64,000 bases of DNA from WQXF01 sp031553615 (lineage in GTDB: Bacteria > Bacillota > Clostridia > Christensenellales > Aristaeellaceae): positions 62,001-126,000 of the forward strand of contig JAVBLJ010000006.1 in NCBI GenBank assembly GCA_031553615.1, given 5' to 3'. The translations under genes and the position numbers were made by a program. The notes under the pieces are model-generated. The model was not told the DNA's origin, did no database searches, and saw only the letters and a list, made by a program, of their open reading frames with translations. This document shows positions 1 through 7,440 of the stretch, piece after piece (position 1 is the stretch's first letter; each line of letters begins with the position of its first letter).

Positions 1-712
1 AGCGCACCATGTCGCCATGTTTCTCGGTGCGGGCGGCGGCGCGCTTCTTGATTTCGGGGTAGAGATCGACGCCATCACGGGTGACCTCCAACAGCCAGGC
101 CTGGTGGTTGATGCCCGCGATCTTCCACTGCACGAGGTTGTCGTAGGGCATATCCAAGCCGTTCATCAGGTGCTCAGCGCAAACCTGCACGCTGTGGCAC
201 AGGCCCACGGTCTTGATGGGGGTCAGGCGCAGCATGGCCCCGGTGAGGGTGCACATGGGGTTGGTGTAATTGAGGAACCAGGCGTCGGGGCAAACCTCTT
301 CCATGTCGCGCGCGAAATCCAGCATGACCGGAATGGTGCGCAGCGAGCGGAAGATGCCGCCGATCCCCAGCGTATCGGCGATGGTTTGGCGCAGGCCATA
401 TTTTCTCGGCACCTCAAAATCGGTAACGGTGCACGGCTCGTAGAGGCCGACCTGGATGGCGTTGACCACGTAGTGCGCGCCGCGCAGCGCGTCCTTGCGG
501 TTGGGGATGCCCAGGTAGGTTTCGATGTGAGCCTTCGAGCCGTTGTTGCGGTTGATGGCCTCCAGCATCGCTTGCGATTCCGATAGCCGCTCCGGATCGA
601 TGTCGTAGAGCGCGATGGTGCTTTCTTCCAGCGCAGGGGTGAGCATGGCATCGCCCAGCACGTTCTTGGCGAACACGCTGGAGCCTGCGCCCATAAAAGT
701 AATCTTTGGCAT
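1..712 (-). CDS. GH4 family alpha-glucosidase/alpha-galactosidase, 3' end cut by window
   Basis: NAD- and divalent-metal-dependent glycosidase of family GH4, which cleaves by C3 oxidation and elimination. The first 237 residues are present; the C-terminal half lies outside the window. Visible landmarks are the N-terminal Rossmann glycine motif (MGAGSSVFAKN, residues 7-17), NYTNPM (148-153), CHSV (172-175) and GINHQAW (200-206). C172 and H203 correspond to the metal ligands of the CHSV subgroup, which holds alpha-glucosidases and alpha-galactosidases (AglA/MelA) rather than 6-phospho-beta-glucosidases. There is no signal peptide, so it acts in the cytosol. The ATG at 712 follows a GGAGGG ribosome site. 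It is divergent from the AraC-type gene at 902, a plausible activator. Exact sugar specificity cannot be decided from this half. Confidence 0.9.
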   Translation of the reverse strand, partial: MPKITFMGAGSSVFAKNVLGDAMLTPALEESTIALYDIDPERLSESQAMLEAINRNNGSKAHIETYLGIPNRKDALRGAHYVVNAIQVGLYEPCTVTDFEVPRKYGLRQTIADTLGIGGIFRSLRTIPVMLDFARDMEEVCPDAWFLNYTNPMCTLTGAMLRLTPIKTVGLCHSVQVCAEHLMNGLDMPYDNLVQWKIAGINHQAWLLEVTRDGVDLYPEIKKRAAARTEKHGDMVR

Positions 713-742
713 GGTTAGACCCTCCTATTCAGCATTGCCTTG

Positions 743-748
743 AGTATA
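743..748 (-). promoter_or_regulatory. Probable -10 element of the GH4 gene
   Basis: The minus strand reads TATACT here, about 30 bases upstream of the GH4 start. No convincing -35 hexamer lies 16-18 bases further upstream. A good -10 without a -35 is typical of an activator-dependent promoter, and an AraC-type regulator is encoded next door. Confidence 0.4.
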
Positions 749-779
749 GCATGCATGGGGAAATCCGGGTATCAGGCTT

Positions 780-872
780 TGTTGCAAATAGCAATCGAAA
801 TGTTGCATGCAGGAGAATGAACGTGATGCCAAGAAGGAATAAGGCGTAATCTATCGCATTCGTTTTGTTGCA
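780..872. promoter_or_regulatory. Three TGTTGCA direct repeats, candidate AraC-type activator sites
   Basis: TGTTGCA occurs at 780-786, 801-807 and 866-872. The first two are spaced exactly 21 bases apart, two helical turns, the usual arrangement of AraC/XylS half-sites. They lie upstream of the minus-strand -10 at 743-748 and upstream of the regulator gene at 902, so the regulator could activate the GH4 gene and control itself. Binding is inferred. Confidence 0.4.
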
Positions 873-901
873 TGGTGATTGATTGACCGGAGGGGAAAAC
901 G

Positions 902-1705
902 ATGGAGCTTTGGCAAAAGAAGCAATCCGGGCGAGGCAGCCTGTATGTGGTACAATGCGGCTGGGAGGCTTGCCTGCCGGGGCATCAGTATGGCCCCGCT
1001 GTGCGGGATCACTACCTGATTCACTTCGTGGAAGCGGGCTGCGGCAGTTTTTGGACGCCGGAGCAGGAGCATCCCTTGGAAGCGGGGCAGGGGTTCATCA
1101 TCTATCCGGGCCAGGTCTCCACCTATCGCGCAGACGTGGTGCATCCATGGCTGTATGGCTGGATGGGGTATAACGGCTACGATGCGGAGCTGCTCACCAA
1201 GCAGGTGGGGCTGACGAGAAAGCGGCCGGTGTTCACCTGCGCTGATGCATCCGCGCTGATGGCCCACATCCGGTCGATGCATGCGGGGGCGGCCGAACGC
1301 CTGGGGGAATGGAATGCGCTGGGCGGGCTCTGCCAAGCCTTAGCCTTGATTGCACAGGGGCAAACCAGCGACGCTGGGGATGCACACCGCGATTACTACG
1401 ATAAAGCTCTTTGGTATATGGAGGGGAATTATCAGCACGGCATCGGCGTGGAGGAGGTGGCCGCGTTTGTGGGGTTGAGCCGCTCCCAGTTATTTCGCGT
1501 GATGCGCAAGGTAGGCAATGTTTCGCCCAAGGAATGCCTGAACGCCATCCGCATGCGGAGGGCACAGATGCTGGCGATCCATTCCAATCTCGGCCAGGAG
1601 GAGATTGCGTTCTCGGTGGGGCTGGCTTCGGCATCGCGATTGGGCGTGGCCTTCCGCGAAGCATTCGGCGTTACGCTGGGCGCCTACCGAAAGGAAAACA
1701 AGTAG
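902..1705 (+). CDS. AraC family transcriptional regulator
   Basis: A 267-residue DNA-binding regulator with the usual AraC plan: an N-terminal cupin-like sensor (about residues 20-145, with a segment reading GQGFIIYPGQVSTY typical of AraC_binding domains) and a C-terminal pair of helix-turn-helix motifs (about 165-265, VEEVAAFVGLSRSQLFRVMRK and the second helix pair starting near EEIAFSVGL). The ATG at 902 follows CGGAGGGG. It is divergent from the GH4 glycosidase and probably activates it in response to an alpha-glycoside. Membership of the AraC family is secure; the effector is inferred only from the neighbour. Confidence 0.92.
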   Translation: MELWQKKQSGRGSLYVVQCGWEACLPGHQYGPAVRDHYLIHFVEAGCGSFWTPEQEHPLEAGQGFIIYPGQVSTYRADVVHPWLYGWMGYNGYDAELLTKQVGLTRKRPVFTCADASALMAHIRSMHAGAAERLGEWNALGGLCQALALIAQGQTSDAGDAHRDYYDKALWYMEGNYQHGIGVEEVAAFVGLSRSQLFRVMRKVGNVSPKECLNAIRMRRAQMLAIHSNLGQEEIAFSVGLASASRLGVAFREAFGVTLGAYRKENK

Positions 1706-1711
1706 GGTTTT

Positions 1712-1753
1712 AATCAAAGGCTCGCAATTAAAGGCTCGCAATCAAAGGCTTGC
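1712..1753. repeat. Three tandem 14-bp direct repeats upstream of the peptide operon promoter
   Basis: Copies at 1712-1725, 1726-1739 and 1740-1753 read AATCAAAGGCTCGC, AATTAAAGGCTCGC and AATCAAAGGCTTGC, head to tail without gaps. They begin 6 bases after the AraC-type gene stops and end 19 bases before a good -35 at 1773. The position fits an array of regulator half-sites or an UP-like element. Nothing in the sequence identifies the binding protein. Confidence 0.75.
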
Positions 1754-1772
1754 ATTCCGGCGGCGAATTTTG

Positions 1773-1801
1773 TTGACAAAAGCAGGGTGTTCCTGTACAG
1801 T
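1773..1801 (+). promoter_or_regulatory. Sigma-A-type promoter of the peptide-utilisation operon
   Basis: A perfect -35 TTGACA (1773-1778), a 17-base spacer and a -10 TACAGT (1796-1801, four of six to consensus). Transcription would start near 1808 and give a leader of about 84 bases before the MalY-type gene at 1892. Confidence 0.7.
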
Positions 1802-1816
1802 AACCCCATTGAGATA

Positions 1817-1837
1817 CTCAGTGAGATGCGAACTGAG
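1817..1837. promoter_or_regulatory. Inverted repeat just downstream of the promoter, candidate operator
   Basis: CTCAGT (1817-1822) and ACTGAG (1832-1837) form a perfect 6-bp inverted repeat with a 9-base spacer, at about +10 to +30 from the predicted start site. A repressor bound here would block the operon; the GntR-type protein encoded by the second gene is the obvious candidate, but this is inference. Confidence 0.4.
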
Positions 1838-1891
1838 GAATTCTTGCATACGAATGGTTTATTCCAAAAATCATGCGAGGAATAGGATTGC

Positions 1892-3100
1892 ATGCAGTTT
1901 GATTTTGAACAGTCCGCGAACAGAGGGCAGATCGGCAACATGAAGGATTGGGTTCTCTCCCAAGCTTCGTATGAAGGGGAACCCATCATGCTCTCCGGCG
2001 CAGAAATGGATTTCCCGACGGCCCCGGTGCTTTCGGATGCGTTGGTGCGCCTGGCGGAGCGCGGGCTTTTCGGCTATACGATCGCTGATGGCGCATACCG
2101 CGAGGCGGTGTGTTCGTGGATGCGGAAGGTGCGCGGATTCGATGCGTCAGCCGACCAGCTGGTGCCGACGCTGGGCACCATCTTCGGCCTTGGCACCGCG
2201 ATTCGCGCGTTCACCAATCCGGGCGACGGCGTGATCATCCAGCATCCCTCGTACTATCGCTACGATGTCAACGTGCGCAACAACGGCCGCACCGTGGTGA
2301 GCAATCCGCTGCTGGAGCAAGAGGGGGCATACAGCATCGATTTTGCCGGGCTGGAGGCGCTGATGGCGGTGCCCACCAACAGGCTGATGGTGCTCTGCAA
2401 TCCGCACAATCCTACGGGCAAGGTGTTCGATCGGCAGGATGTGGAGCGCATCGCCCGCATGGCGAAGGCCCACCGGGTCATCGTGTATTCCGATGAAATA
2501 TTTGCTGAAGTGTGCTTCGGGAACCACGCCGCTGTTCCTTTTGTTGGCGTGGGGGAAGGGTGGGGCATCACCTCCACCTCCCTGGGCAAGGCGTTTAACC
2601 TCACCGGCGTCAACCACGCCAACCTGATTATCCCGGATGAAGCGCTGCGCAGCGCTTACTGCAAACAGCGCACCATCGATCACTTTGGCAGCATCGATCC
2701 GTTTTTCTACTCGGCGGTGCTCGGCGCGTACTCGGAAGAAGGGCTTCGCTGGATTCAGGCGATGAATGCCCATGTGTACGGGCTGTACCAAAGCGTAAGC
2801 GCAGCGCTCGGGGAACGGCTGCCCATGCTGCGTCTCTCCCCCATGGAGGGCACGTTCGTGCTATGGTTGGATTTCCGCGCGCTGGGCCTTACGGATGAAG
2901 CGCTACACCTTTTCCTGGAGCGGGAGGCCGGTATCGTGGCCGATCCGGGAACCGATTACGGCCCGGGCGGCTCCGGCTTCACGCGGCTCAACATCGCCAC
3001 CACGACAGCGCAGGCGAACGCCCTGGTCGAGCGCTTGGAGCGCGCCTGCATCGCGCGCGGGTTCGTCCAGCAGCGTATGGATACAGAAAAGCGGCGCTGA
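1892..3100 (+). CDS. MalY/PatB-type PLP-dependent C-S beta-lyase (aminotransferase class I/II fold)
   Basis: A 402-residue PLP enzyme. The N-terminus (MQFDFEQSANRGQIGNMKDW) has the FD...NR...KW layout of MalY/PatB cystathionine beta-lyases rather than of true aminotransferases. Fold-type I landmarks are NPHNPTG (170-176), YSDEIF with the pyridine-binding D201, the PLP lysine K233 in STSLGKAFNL, and the carboxylate-binding arginine in SGFTRLNIA near 365. Family members split cystathionine or cysteine S-conjugates into a thiol, ammonia and pyruvate by way of 2-aminoacrylate. It opens an operon that also encodes a peptide importer, peptidases and a RidA-type deaminase, so a cysteine-derived thioether from imported peptides is a sensible substrate. 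An aminotransferase activity cannot be excluded. Confidence 0.85.
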   Translation: MQFDFEQSANRGQIGNMKDWVLSQASYEGEPIMLSGAEMDFPTAPVLSDALVRLAERGLFGYTIADGAYREAVCSWMRKVRGFDASADQLVPTLGTIFGLGTAIRAFTNPGDGVIIQHPSYYRYDVNVRNNGRTVVSNPLLEQEGAYSIDFAGLEALMAVPTNRLMVLCNPHNPTGKVFDRQDVERIARMAKAHRVIVYSDEIFAEVCFGNHAAVPFVGVGEGWGITSTSLGKAFNLTGVNHANLIIPDEALRSAYCKQRTIDHFGSIDPFFYSAVLGAYSEEGLRWIQAMNAHVYGLYQSVSAALGERLPMLRLSPMEGTFVLWLDFRALGLTDEALHLFLEREAGIVADPGTDYGPGGSGFTRLNIATTTAQANALVERLERACIARGFVQQRMDTEKRR

Positions 3101-3125
3101 TAATCAGGAGAGCTTGAGGAGAACT

Positions 3126-3707
3126 ATGAAACTGATCGATGAAGTGTATGCCCAGGTGAAACGGGACGTGTTCCGCGCGGTGTACAAGCCCAACGAGTTC
3201 ATCGTGGAGCGGGATATTTCGGAAAAGCACGGGGTGAGCAAGGTGACGGCGGGCGAGGTGCTGCACCGCCTTTGCGCGGAGGGGCACCTGACCGGCTATC
3301 CGCGCAGCGGGTACATGGTCACCATGCTTTCGCCCACCGAGATGGAGCAGCTTAAGCGGCTGCGGGTCGTGGTGGAGTCGCTGGTGCTCGATATCGTGAG
3401 CCGGGAAGTGCCCGACGAAAGGATTCGTGCGCTGTATGCGCTGATCAAAGATGATTTCAACGAAATGGACAGCGCCAGCGTCAATAACAGTGAGTTCCAT
3501 ATGGCTCTGGCGCGGCTGACCAACGATAAGTACATCGTATCCCTGATCGAGTCGTTGCTGGGCTCGGCGTCGCGGGTGGAGCAGCGGGTGACTCCGGAGA
3601 AGCATCCTCGCTGGCAGGATTTCCACAAGGGCATCGTTGATGCGCTGCTCGCGCACGATCCGGCAACCGCTAAGGAGCGGCTGATCGAGGACATCAACCA
3701 GCGGTAG
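3126..3707 (+). CDS. GntR family regulator, FCD (FadR) type
   Basis: A 193-residue one-component regulator. Residues about 5-65 form the GntR winged helix (ISEKHGVSKVTAGEVLHRLCAEGHL then the wing at YPRSGYMV); about 75-190 is an all-helical FCD sensor that includes EFHMALARL and a later H in FHKGIVDALLAHD. FCD regulators usually sense small carboxylates through a metal held by Asp and His. I start it at the ATG at 3126, behind TTGAGGAG, because the upstream in-frame codons overlap the MalY-type gene. It lies 25 bases after that gene and 85 before the binding protein, and may act at the inverted repeats at 1817-1837 or 3728-3762. Confidence 0.88.
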   Translation: MKLIDEVYAQVKRDVFRAVYKPNEFIVERDISEKHGVSKVTAGEVLHRLCAEGHLTGYPRSGYMVTMLSPTEMEQLKRLRVVVESLVLDIVSREVPDERIRALYALIKDDFNEMDSASVNNSEFHMALARLTNDKYIVSLIESLLGSASRVEQRVTPEKHPRWQDFHKGIVDALLAHDPATAKERLIEDINQR

Positions 3708-3727
3708 AGGGGACAAGCATCCGCCCT

Positions 3728-3762
3728 ACCGTGAACCGACGGTAAAATGGAGAGCTCCATTT
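3728..3762. promoter_or_regulatory. Two adjacent inverted repeats in the gap before the binding-protein gene
   Basis: ACCGT/ACGGT (3728-3732, 3739-3743, 6-base loop) is followed by AAATGGAG-AG-CTCCATTT (3745-3762), an 8-bp perfect inverted repeat with a 2-base spacer. They sit between the GntR gene and oppA. They could be a second operator, an RNA processing or stability element that raises the amount of binding protein, or both. Confidence 0.45.
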
Positions 3763-3792
3763 CACTGATAGAAAAGGAAGGGGACGTATTGT

Positions 3793-5430
3793 ATGAAGAG
3801 GTTTTTGGCTACGCTGTTGGTCCTCGCTTTGACCCTGGCGCTTTTCTCGGTAAGCCTGACCCCTGCCTTTGCGGCGGATGCCGTCGCGAAGGAACTGACC
3901 TGGGCGCGCGACTATGAATCCACCTCGCTCGACCCGGCGGAGAGCTCCGACGATGAGTCCAGCAACATCGTCAGCTACACCACCGAAGGCTTGACGCGCA
4001 TCATGAATGGCGCGGCTCAGCCCGGCATCGCCGAGAGCTGGGATGTTTCCGAGGATGGCAAGACCATCGTATTCCACCTGCGCGAAAGCAAGTGGGCCGA
4101 TGGAACCCCGGTCGTGGCCGCGGATTTTGAGTATGCGTTCTTCCGCCTGATCGATCCGGCGGCGGGCCATTCGCAGGCGTCGGGCGGCTACATCATCGCC
4201 AACGCCGAAGAGTATGCCGCCGGTACCGCCGATAAGTCGACGGTCGGCTTCAAGGCCATCGACGAGCGCACCCTCGAAGTGGCGTTCAAGGATACCGGCC
4301 TGGAGAACCTGTACCTGGTGTCCGGTTTTGTGCCGTTGAAGCAGGAGTTCGTCGAGAAGGCCGGCGAGGCCTACGGCTCCACCATGGAGACTGTGTTTGG
4401 CAACGGCCCCTTCGTGATTACCGAATGGTCGCACGAGAGCAAGATCGTGCTCGAAAAGAACCCCAACTACTGGAACGCCGAGAAGGTGAACCTCACCAAG
4501 CTCACCGGCTTGGCCAACGTCTCCAACGATACCGCGGCCGAAATGATGCTGACCGGCGAGATCGATCTCGCGGTGTTCACCAATCCGGCCCACTACCAGC
4601 AGCTGTACGATGCGGGCTTTGAGGGCGTGACCTTCTGCAACACCGATCAATTCCTGCACATCAACCAGACCGGCAAATCCGAGGCGGCGGGCAAGTTCCT
4701 TTCGAACGTCAACTTCCGCCTGGCGCTGACCTATGCCATCGACCGCACCGCCATCTGCAACGCCGTGCTGGTGGGGCAGACCCCGGCCAATCGTTTCATC
4801 GATCCCAACGCGGTGGGCGTGAGCGGCAAGTTCATCGATGAATACCCGCTGGAGAACGGCATCAACGTGACCGCCGATCCGGCCAAGGCCAAGGAATACC
4901 TGGACAAGGCGCTGGCGGAGCTGGGCGCAACCATCGCGGACGTGCCGGAGCTGTACATGCTCTGCTACGAATCGCAAAATTCCCAGACCCAGCTGCAGGC
5001 CTATCAGGATATGTTCCTCACCGTGCTGGGCGTCAAGTGCGTCATCGATCCGCAGCCCATCCAGCAGATGATCGGCAAGGTGTACTCGCACGATTATGAC
5101 TTCTGGCTCGGCGGCGTGGCCATCGGCACCATGGATGCGGCCAGCATGGGCGGCGCGCTGACCTATTGGGACATGAACAACCCCGATGCGCTGTTTGGCT
5201 ACAACAACCCGGCTTACGCAGAGCTGCTGGACAAGGCGCAGCAGACCTTGGATTACAAAGAGCGCTGCGATACCATCGCCGAGATGGAGAAGATTTTCTG
5301 TGCCGAAGTGCCCGATCTGCTGATCACCTGGCAGACCCAGCACGTGCTGTACAAGTCCGGCATCGTGATCACGAACATCGACAACTCTTACGGCGCCGAC
5401 CTGGCCTTCTGCGACATCGTCGCCAAGTAA
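3793..5430 (+). CDS. oppA: Oligopeptide ABC transporter substrate-binding protein (SBP_bac_5, OppA type)
   Basis: Extracytoplasmic peptide receptor of 545 residues. A signal peptide covers about residues 1-28 (MKRF, a leucine/valine-rich core, then PAFA before ADA). The remainder is a family 5 binding protein: YTTEGLTRI, then IAESWDVSEDGKTIVFHLRE, the classic entry motif, and FRLALTYAIDRTAI in the C-terminal lobe. No lipobox cysteine is visible, so it appears to be released by signal peptidase I rather than lipid-anchored, which is unusual for a monoderm Firmicute. It is followed by permease and ATPase genes, giving a complete importer for peptides or peptide-like compounds. The start is preceded by AAGGAAGGGGA. 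Confidence 0.92.
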   Translation: MKRFLATLLVLALTLALFSVSLTPAFAADAVAKELTWARDYESTSLDPAESSDDESSNIVSYTTEGLTRIMNGAAQPGIAESWDVSEDGKTIVFHLRESKWADGTPVVAADFEYAFFRLIDPAAGHSQASGGYIIANAEEYAAGTADKSTVGFKAIDERTLEVAFKDTGLENLYLVSGFVPLKQEFVEKAGEAYGSTMETVFGNGPFVITEWSHESKIVLEKNPNYWNAEKVNLTKLTGLANVSNDTAAEMMLTGEIDLAVFTNPAHYQQLYDAGFEGVTFCNTDQFLHINQTGKSEAAGKFLSNVNFRLALTYAIDRTAICNAVLVGQTPANRFIDPNAVGVSGKFIDEYPLENGINVTADPAKAKEYLDKALAELGATIADVPELYMLCYESQNSQTQLQAYQDMFLTVLGVKCVIDPQPIQQMIGKVYSHDYDFWLGGVAIGTMDAASMGGALTYWDMNNPDALFGYNNPAYAELLDKAQQTLDYKERCDTIAEMEKIFCAEVPDLLITWQTQHVLYKSGIVITNIDNSYGADLAFCDIVAK

Positions 5431-5448
5431 GCAGTTCGAAAACCCCTC

Positions 5449-5486
5449 CGCGGCGGGCCAGGATGGATAAGGCTTGGTCCGCCGCG
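5449..5486 (+). terminator. Intercistronic GC-rich hairpin after oppA
   Basis: CGCGGCGGGCCA (5449-5460) pairs with TGGTCCGCCGCG (5475-5486) with one internal mismatch, followed by CATTTTC. Such hairpins after binding-protein genes usually act as partial terminators or 3' stabilisers, so more binding protein is made than membrane components. It is unlikely to end the operon because the permease gene follows on the same strand. Confidence 0.65.
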
Positions 5487-5542
5487 CATTTTCAAATGAG
5501 ACTGTCATTGCATCCGCACATCCAACGCCACGGAGGATACTC

Positions 5543-6457
5543 ATGCTACGATACACCATCAAGCGCATCGGCATTGCGTTGCTCACGGTGTTTGTGCTGG
5601 CTACGGTTACGTTCTTTCTGGCTAAGCTGCTGCCGGGGGACCCTTTTTTGAATGAAAAGATACCCCAATCGGTGCAGGAAAAGCAGCGAGCGTACTACGG
5701 CCTGGATCGATCCATCCCCGAGCAATACGTGATCTACCTGGGCAACCTGCTCCACGGAGACCTGGGCACATCGATCAAGTTCGTGGGCCGGGAGGTCACC
5801 GCCATCATCGGCGAATTTTTCCCGGTTTCGGCAAAGTTGGGCTTGTTTGCGCTGCTGTTTGCGGAGCTGACCGGCATTTTATTTGGCATTCTTTGCGCGC
5901 AATACCGCAACCGCTGGCCCGATTATCTGCTCATGATCTTCGCGATTTTGGGCATCGCGTTGCCCAGCATGGTCATCGGCCCGTTGCTGCGCTTTTTCTT
6001 TGGCGTGCAGCTTCGCCTGCTTCCGGTGGGCGGATGGGGCACGTTCCCGCACCTGATCATGCCCTCCTTTGTGCTGGGCTTGGGCACCATTGCCGGAAAC
6101 ACGCGGTCCATGCGGGCCTGCATGCTGGCCGTGACCACCCAGGATTATGTAAAAACCGCCAAGGCCAAGGGCATGAAGCCGATTCGGGTGGTGCTCAAGC
6201 ACCAGCTCAAAAATTCACTGGTGCCCATGGTCACCGGGCTGGGCCCGGCCATCGCCGGGGTGCTGATGGGCTCGTTCGTCGTGGAGCAAATCTTCGTGAT
6301 TCCCGGCCTGGGCAAGCACTTCGTCAACGCGGTCAATACCCTCGATTACCCGCTCATCATGGGCTTAACCATATTCTACGGTTCCTTCCTGGTGGTCATG
6401 AACCTGCTGGTAGACATCCTGTATGGGGTGCTCGATCCGCGAATCCGCGTGCGATAG
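5543..6457 (+). CDS. oppB: Peptide ABC transporter permease, OppB/DppB type
   Basis: A 304-residue membrane permease. The N-terminus LRYTIKRIGIALLTVFVLATVTFFLAKLLPGDPF is diagnostic of the DppB branch: first membrane helix followed by LLPGDP. About six transmembrane helices follow, with the cytoplasmic EAA-type loop near TAKAKGMKPIRVVLKHQLKNSL that docks on the ATPases. I use the ATG at 5543, 12 bases after GGAGG, rather than an in-frame upstream codon without a ribosome site. It pairs with the OppC-type permease that follows within about 15 bases. Confidence 0.92.
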   Translation: MLRYTIKRIGIALLTVFVLATVTFFLAKLLPGDPFLNEKIPQSVQEKQRAYYGLDRSIPEQYVIYLGNLLHGDLGTSIKFVGREVTAIIGEFFPVSAKLGLFALLFAELTGILFGILCAQYRNRWPDYLLMIFAILGIALPSMVIGPLLRFFFGVQLRLLPVGGWGTFPHLIMPSFVLGLGTIAGNTRSMRACMLAVTTQDYVKTAKAKGMKPIRVVLKHQLKNSLVPMVTGLGPAIAGVLMGSFVVEQIFVIPGLGKHFVNAVNTLDYPLIMGLTIFYGSFLVVMNLLVDILYGVLDPRIRVR

Positions 6458-6472
6458 GAGGCGATGAGGCAC

Positions 6473-7402
6473 ATGGACATCCCCAACAGCGTGATGGACG
6501 ATTTTGCGCCGCTTCCCCAAGGCGCGCTTCAGGGCGAGGAGATGGCCCGCCCGGAAACCTCGTATCTCAAGGATGTTTGGCGCAGCTTCCGTAAGCGCAA
6601 AACTTCGCTGGTCAGCCTGCTGGTGCTGGGGCTGCTGGTGGCCATGGTGCTCTTTGGGCCGCTGATGACCCATTACAATTACTATAGCAACGATTACGGC
6701 GCGGCCAACCTGCCGCCTTCGGCGCAGCATTGGTTTGGCACCGATACCTTGGGCCGCGATCTGTGGACGCGGGTGTGGGTCGGCGGACGGGTTTCGCTGC
6801 TCATTGCCATCCTGGCCACGATCATTCCGTATGCGATTGGCATGGCGGTGGGCGGAATATCGGGCTACATCGGCGGCAAGTTTGACATGATCGTGATGCG
6901 CACCGTTGACGTGCTCATGGGCATTCCGGGCATGATCTACAACATTCTGCTGATCATGGTGCTGGGCAGCGGCAACATTTCCACGCTGATCATCGCGTTC
7001 AGCATCACCGGATGGCTGGGCGCTGCGCGCAGCACGCGGGGCATGGTGCTGCAGATTAAGGAACGGGAGTTTATCCTGGCCAGCGAGACACTGGGGGCCT
7101 CGAAGGCGCGGCTCATCTTCTCGCACCTGCTGCCCAACACCCTGGGCATCACCATCGTAGGCATGACGATGATGATCCCGAGCATCATCTTTGCCGAGGC
7201 TTTTCTCAGCTTCATCGGCCTGGGCATCGCGCCGCCTAACCCCAGCTGGGGCCAGCTGATCAAGGAAGCCAGCGAGGTGTTCAAGCAATACCCCTACCGC
7301 TTCATCATTCCTTGCTTCTTTGTAAGCATCACCATGCTTTGCTTCAACCTGGTGGGCGATGGTCTGCGCGATGCGCTCGACCCCAAGCTCCGCAGCGAAT
7401 AA
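6473..7402 (+). CDS. oppC: Peptide ABC transporter permease, OppC/DppC type
   Basis: A 309-residue permease. It has the OppC_N stretch (SYLKDVWRSFRKRKTSLVSLLV, first helix) and the BPD_transp_1 core with HWFGTDTLGRDLWTRV, the signature of the DppC branch, then an EAA loop (ASETLGASKARLIFSHLLPN) and a C-terminal PNPSWGQLI segment. Two starts are possible: an ATG at 6464 only two bases behind AGGAGG, and the ATG at 6473 spaced 11 bases from it; I prefer 6473. It forms the translocation channel with OppB. Confidence 0.9.
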   Translation: MDIPNSVMDDFAPLPQGALQGEEMARPETSYLKDVWRSFRKRKTSLVSLLVLGLLVAMVLFGPLMTHYNYYSNDYGAANLPPSAQHWFGTDTLGRDLWTRVWVGGRVSLLIAILATIIPYAIGMAVGGISGYIGGKFDMIVMRTVDVLMGIPGMIYNILLIMVLGSGNISTLIIAFSITGWLGAARSTRGMVLQIKEREFILASETLGASKARLIFSHLLPNTLGITIVGMTMMIPSIIFAEAFLSFIGLGIAPPNPSWGQLIKEASEVFKQYPYRFIIPCFFVSITMLCFNLVGDGLRDALDPKLRSE

Positions 7403-7440
7403 ACGATATGCATGATCAATGCGAGTGATAGGTGTTACAG

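Noticed and set aside
1712..1753. CRISPR repeats or replication iterons
   Set aside because: Only three gapless units, no spacers, no cas or replication genes, and a promoter follows directly.
1892..3100. Annotation as a plain aspartate/aromatic aminotransferase
   Set aside because: The N-terminal FD...NR...KW layout and the operon with RidA fit the MalY/PatB C-S lyase branch better, though the fold is the same.
3694..5586. A 630-codon frame on the minus strand opposite oppA
   Set aside because: It lies fully across oppA, which has clear family motifs, a signal peptide and a ribosome site. The minus frame reads as low-complexity His/Gly/Val-rich protein, typical of the complement of GC-rich coding DNA.
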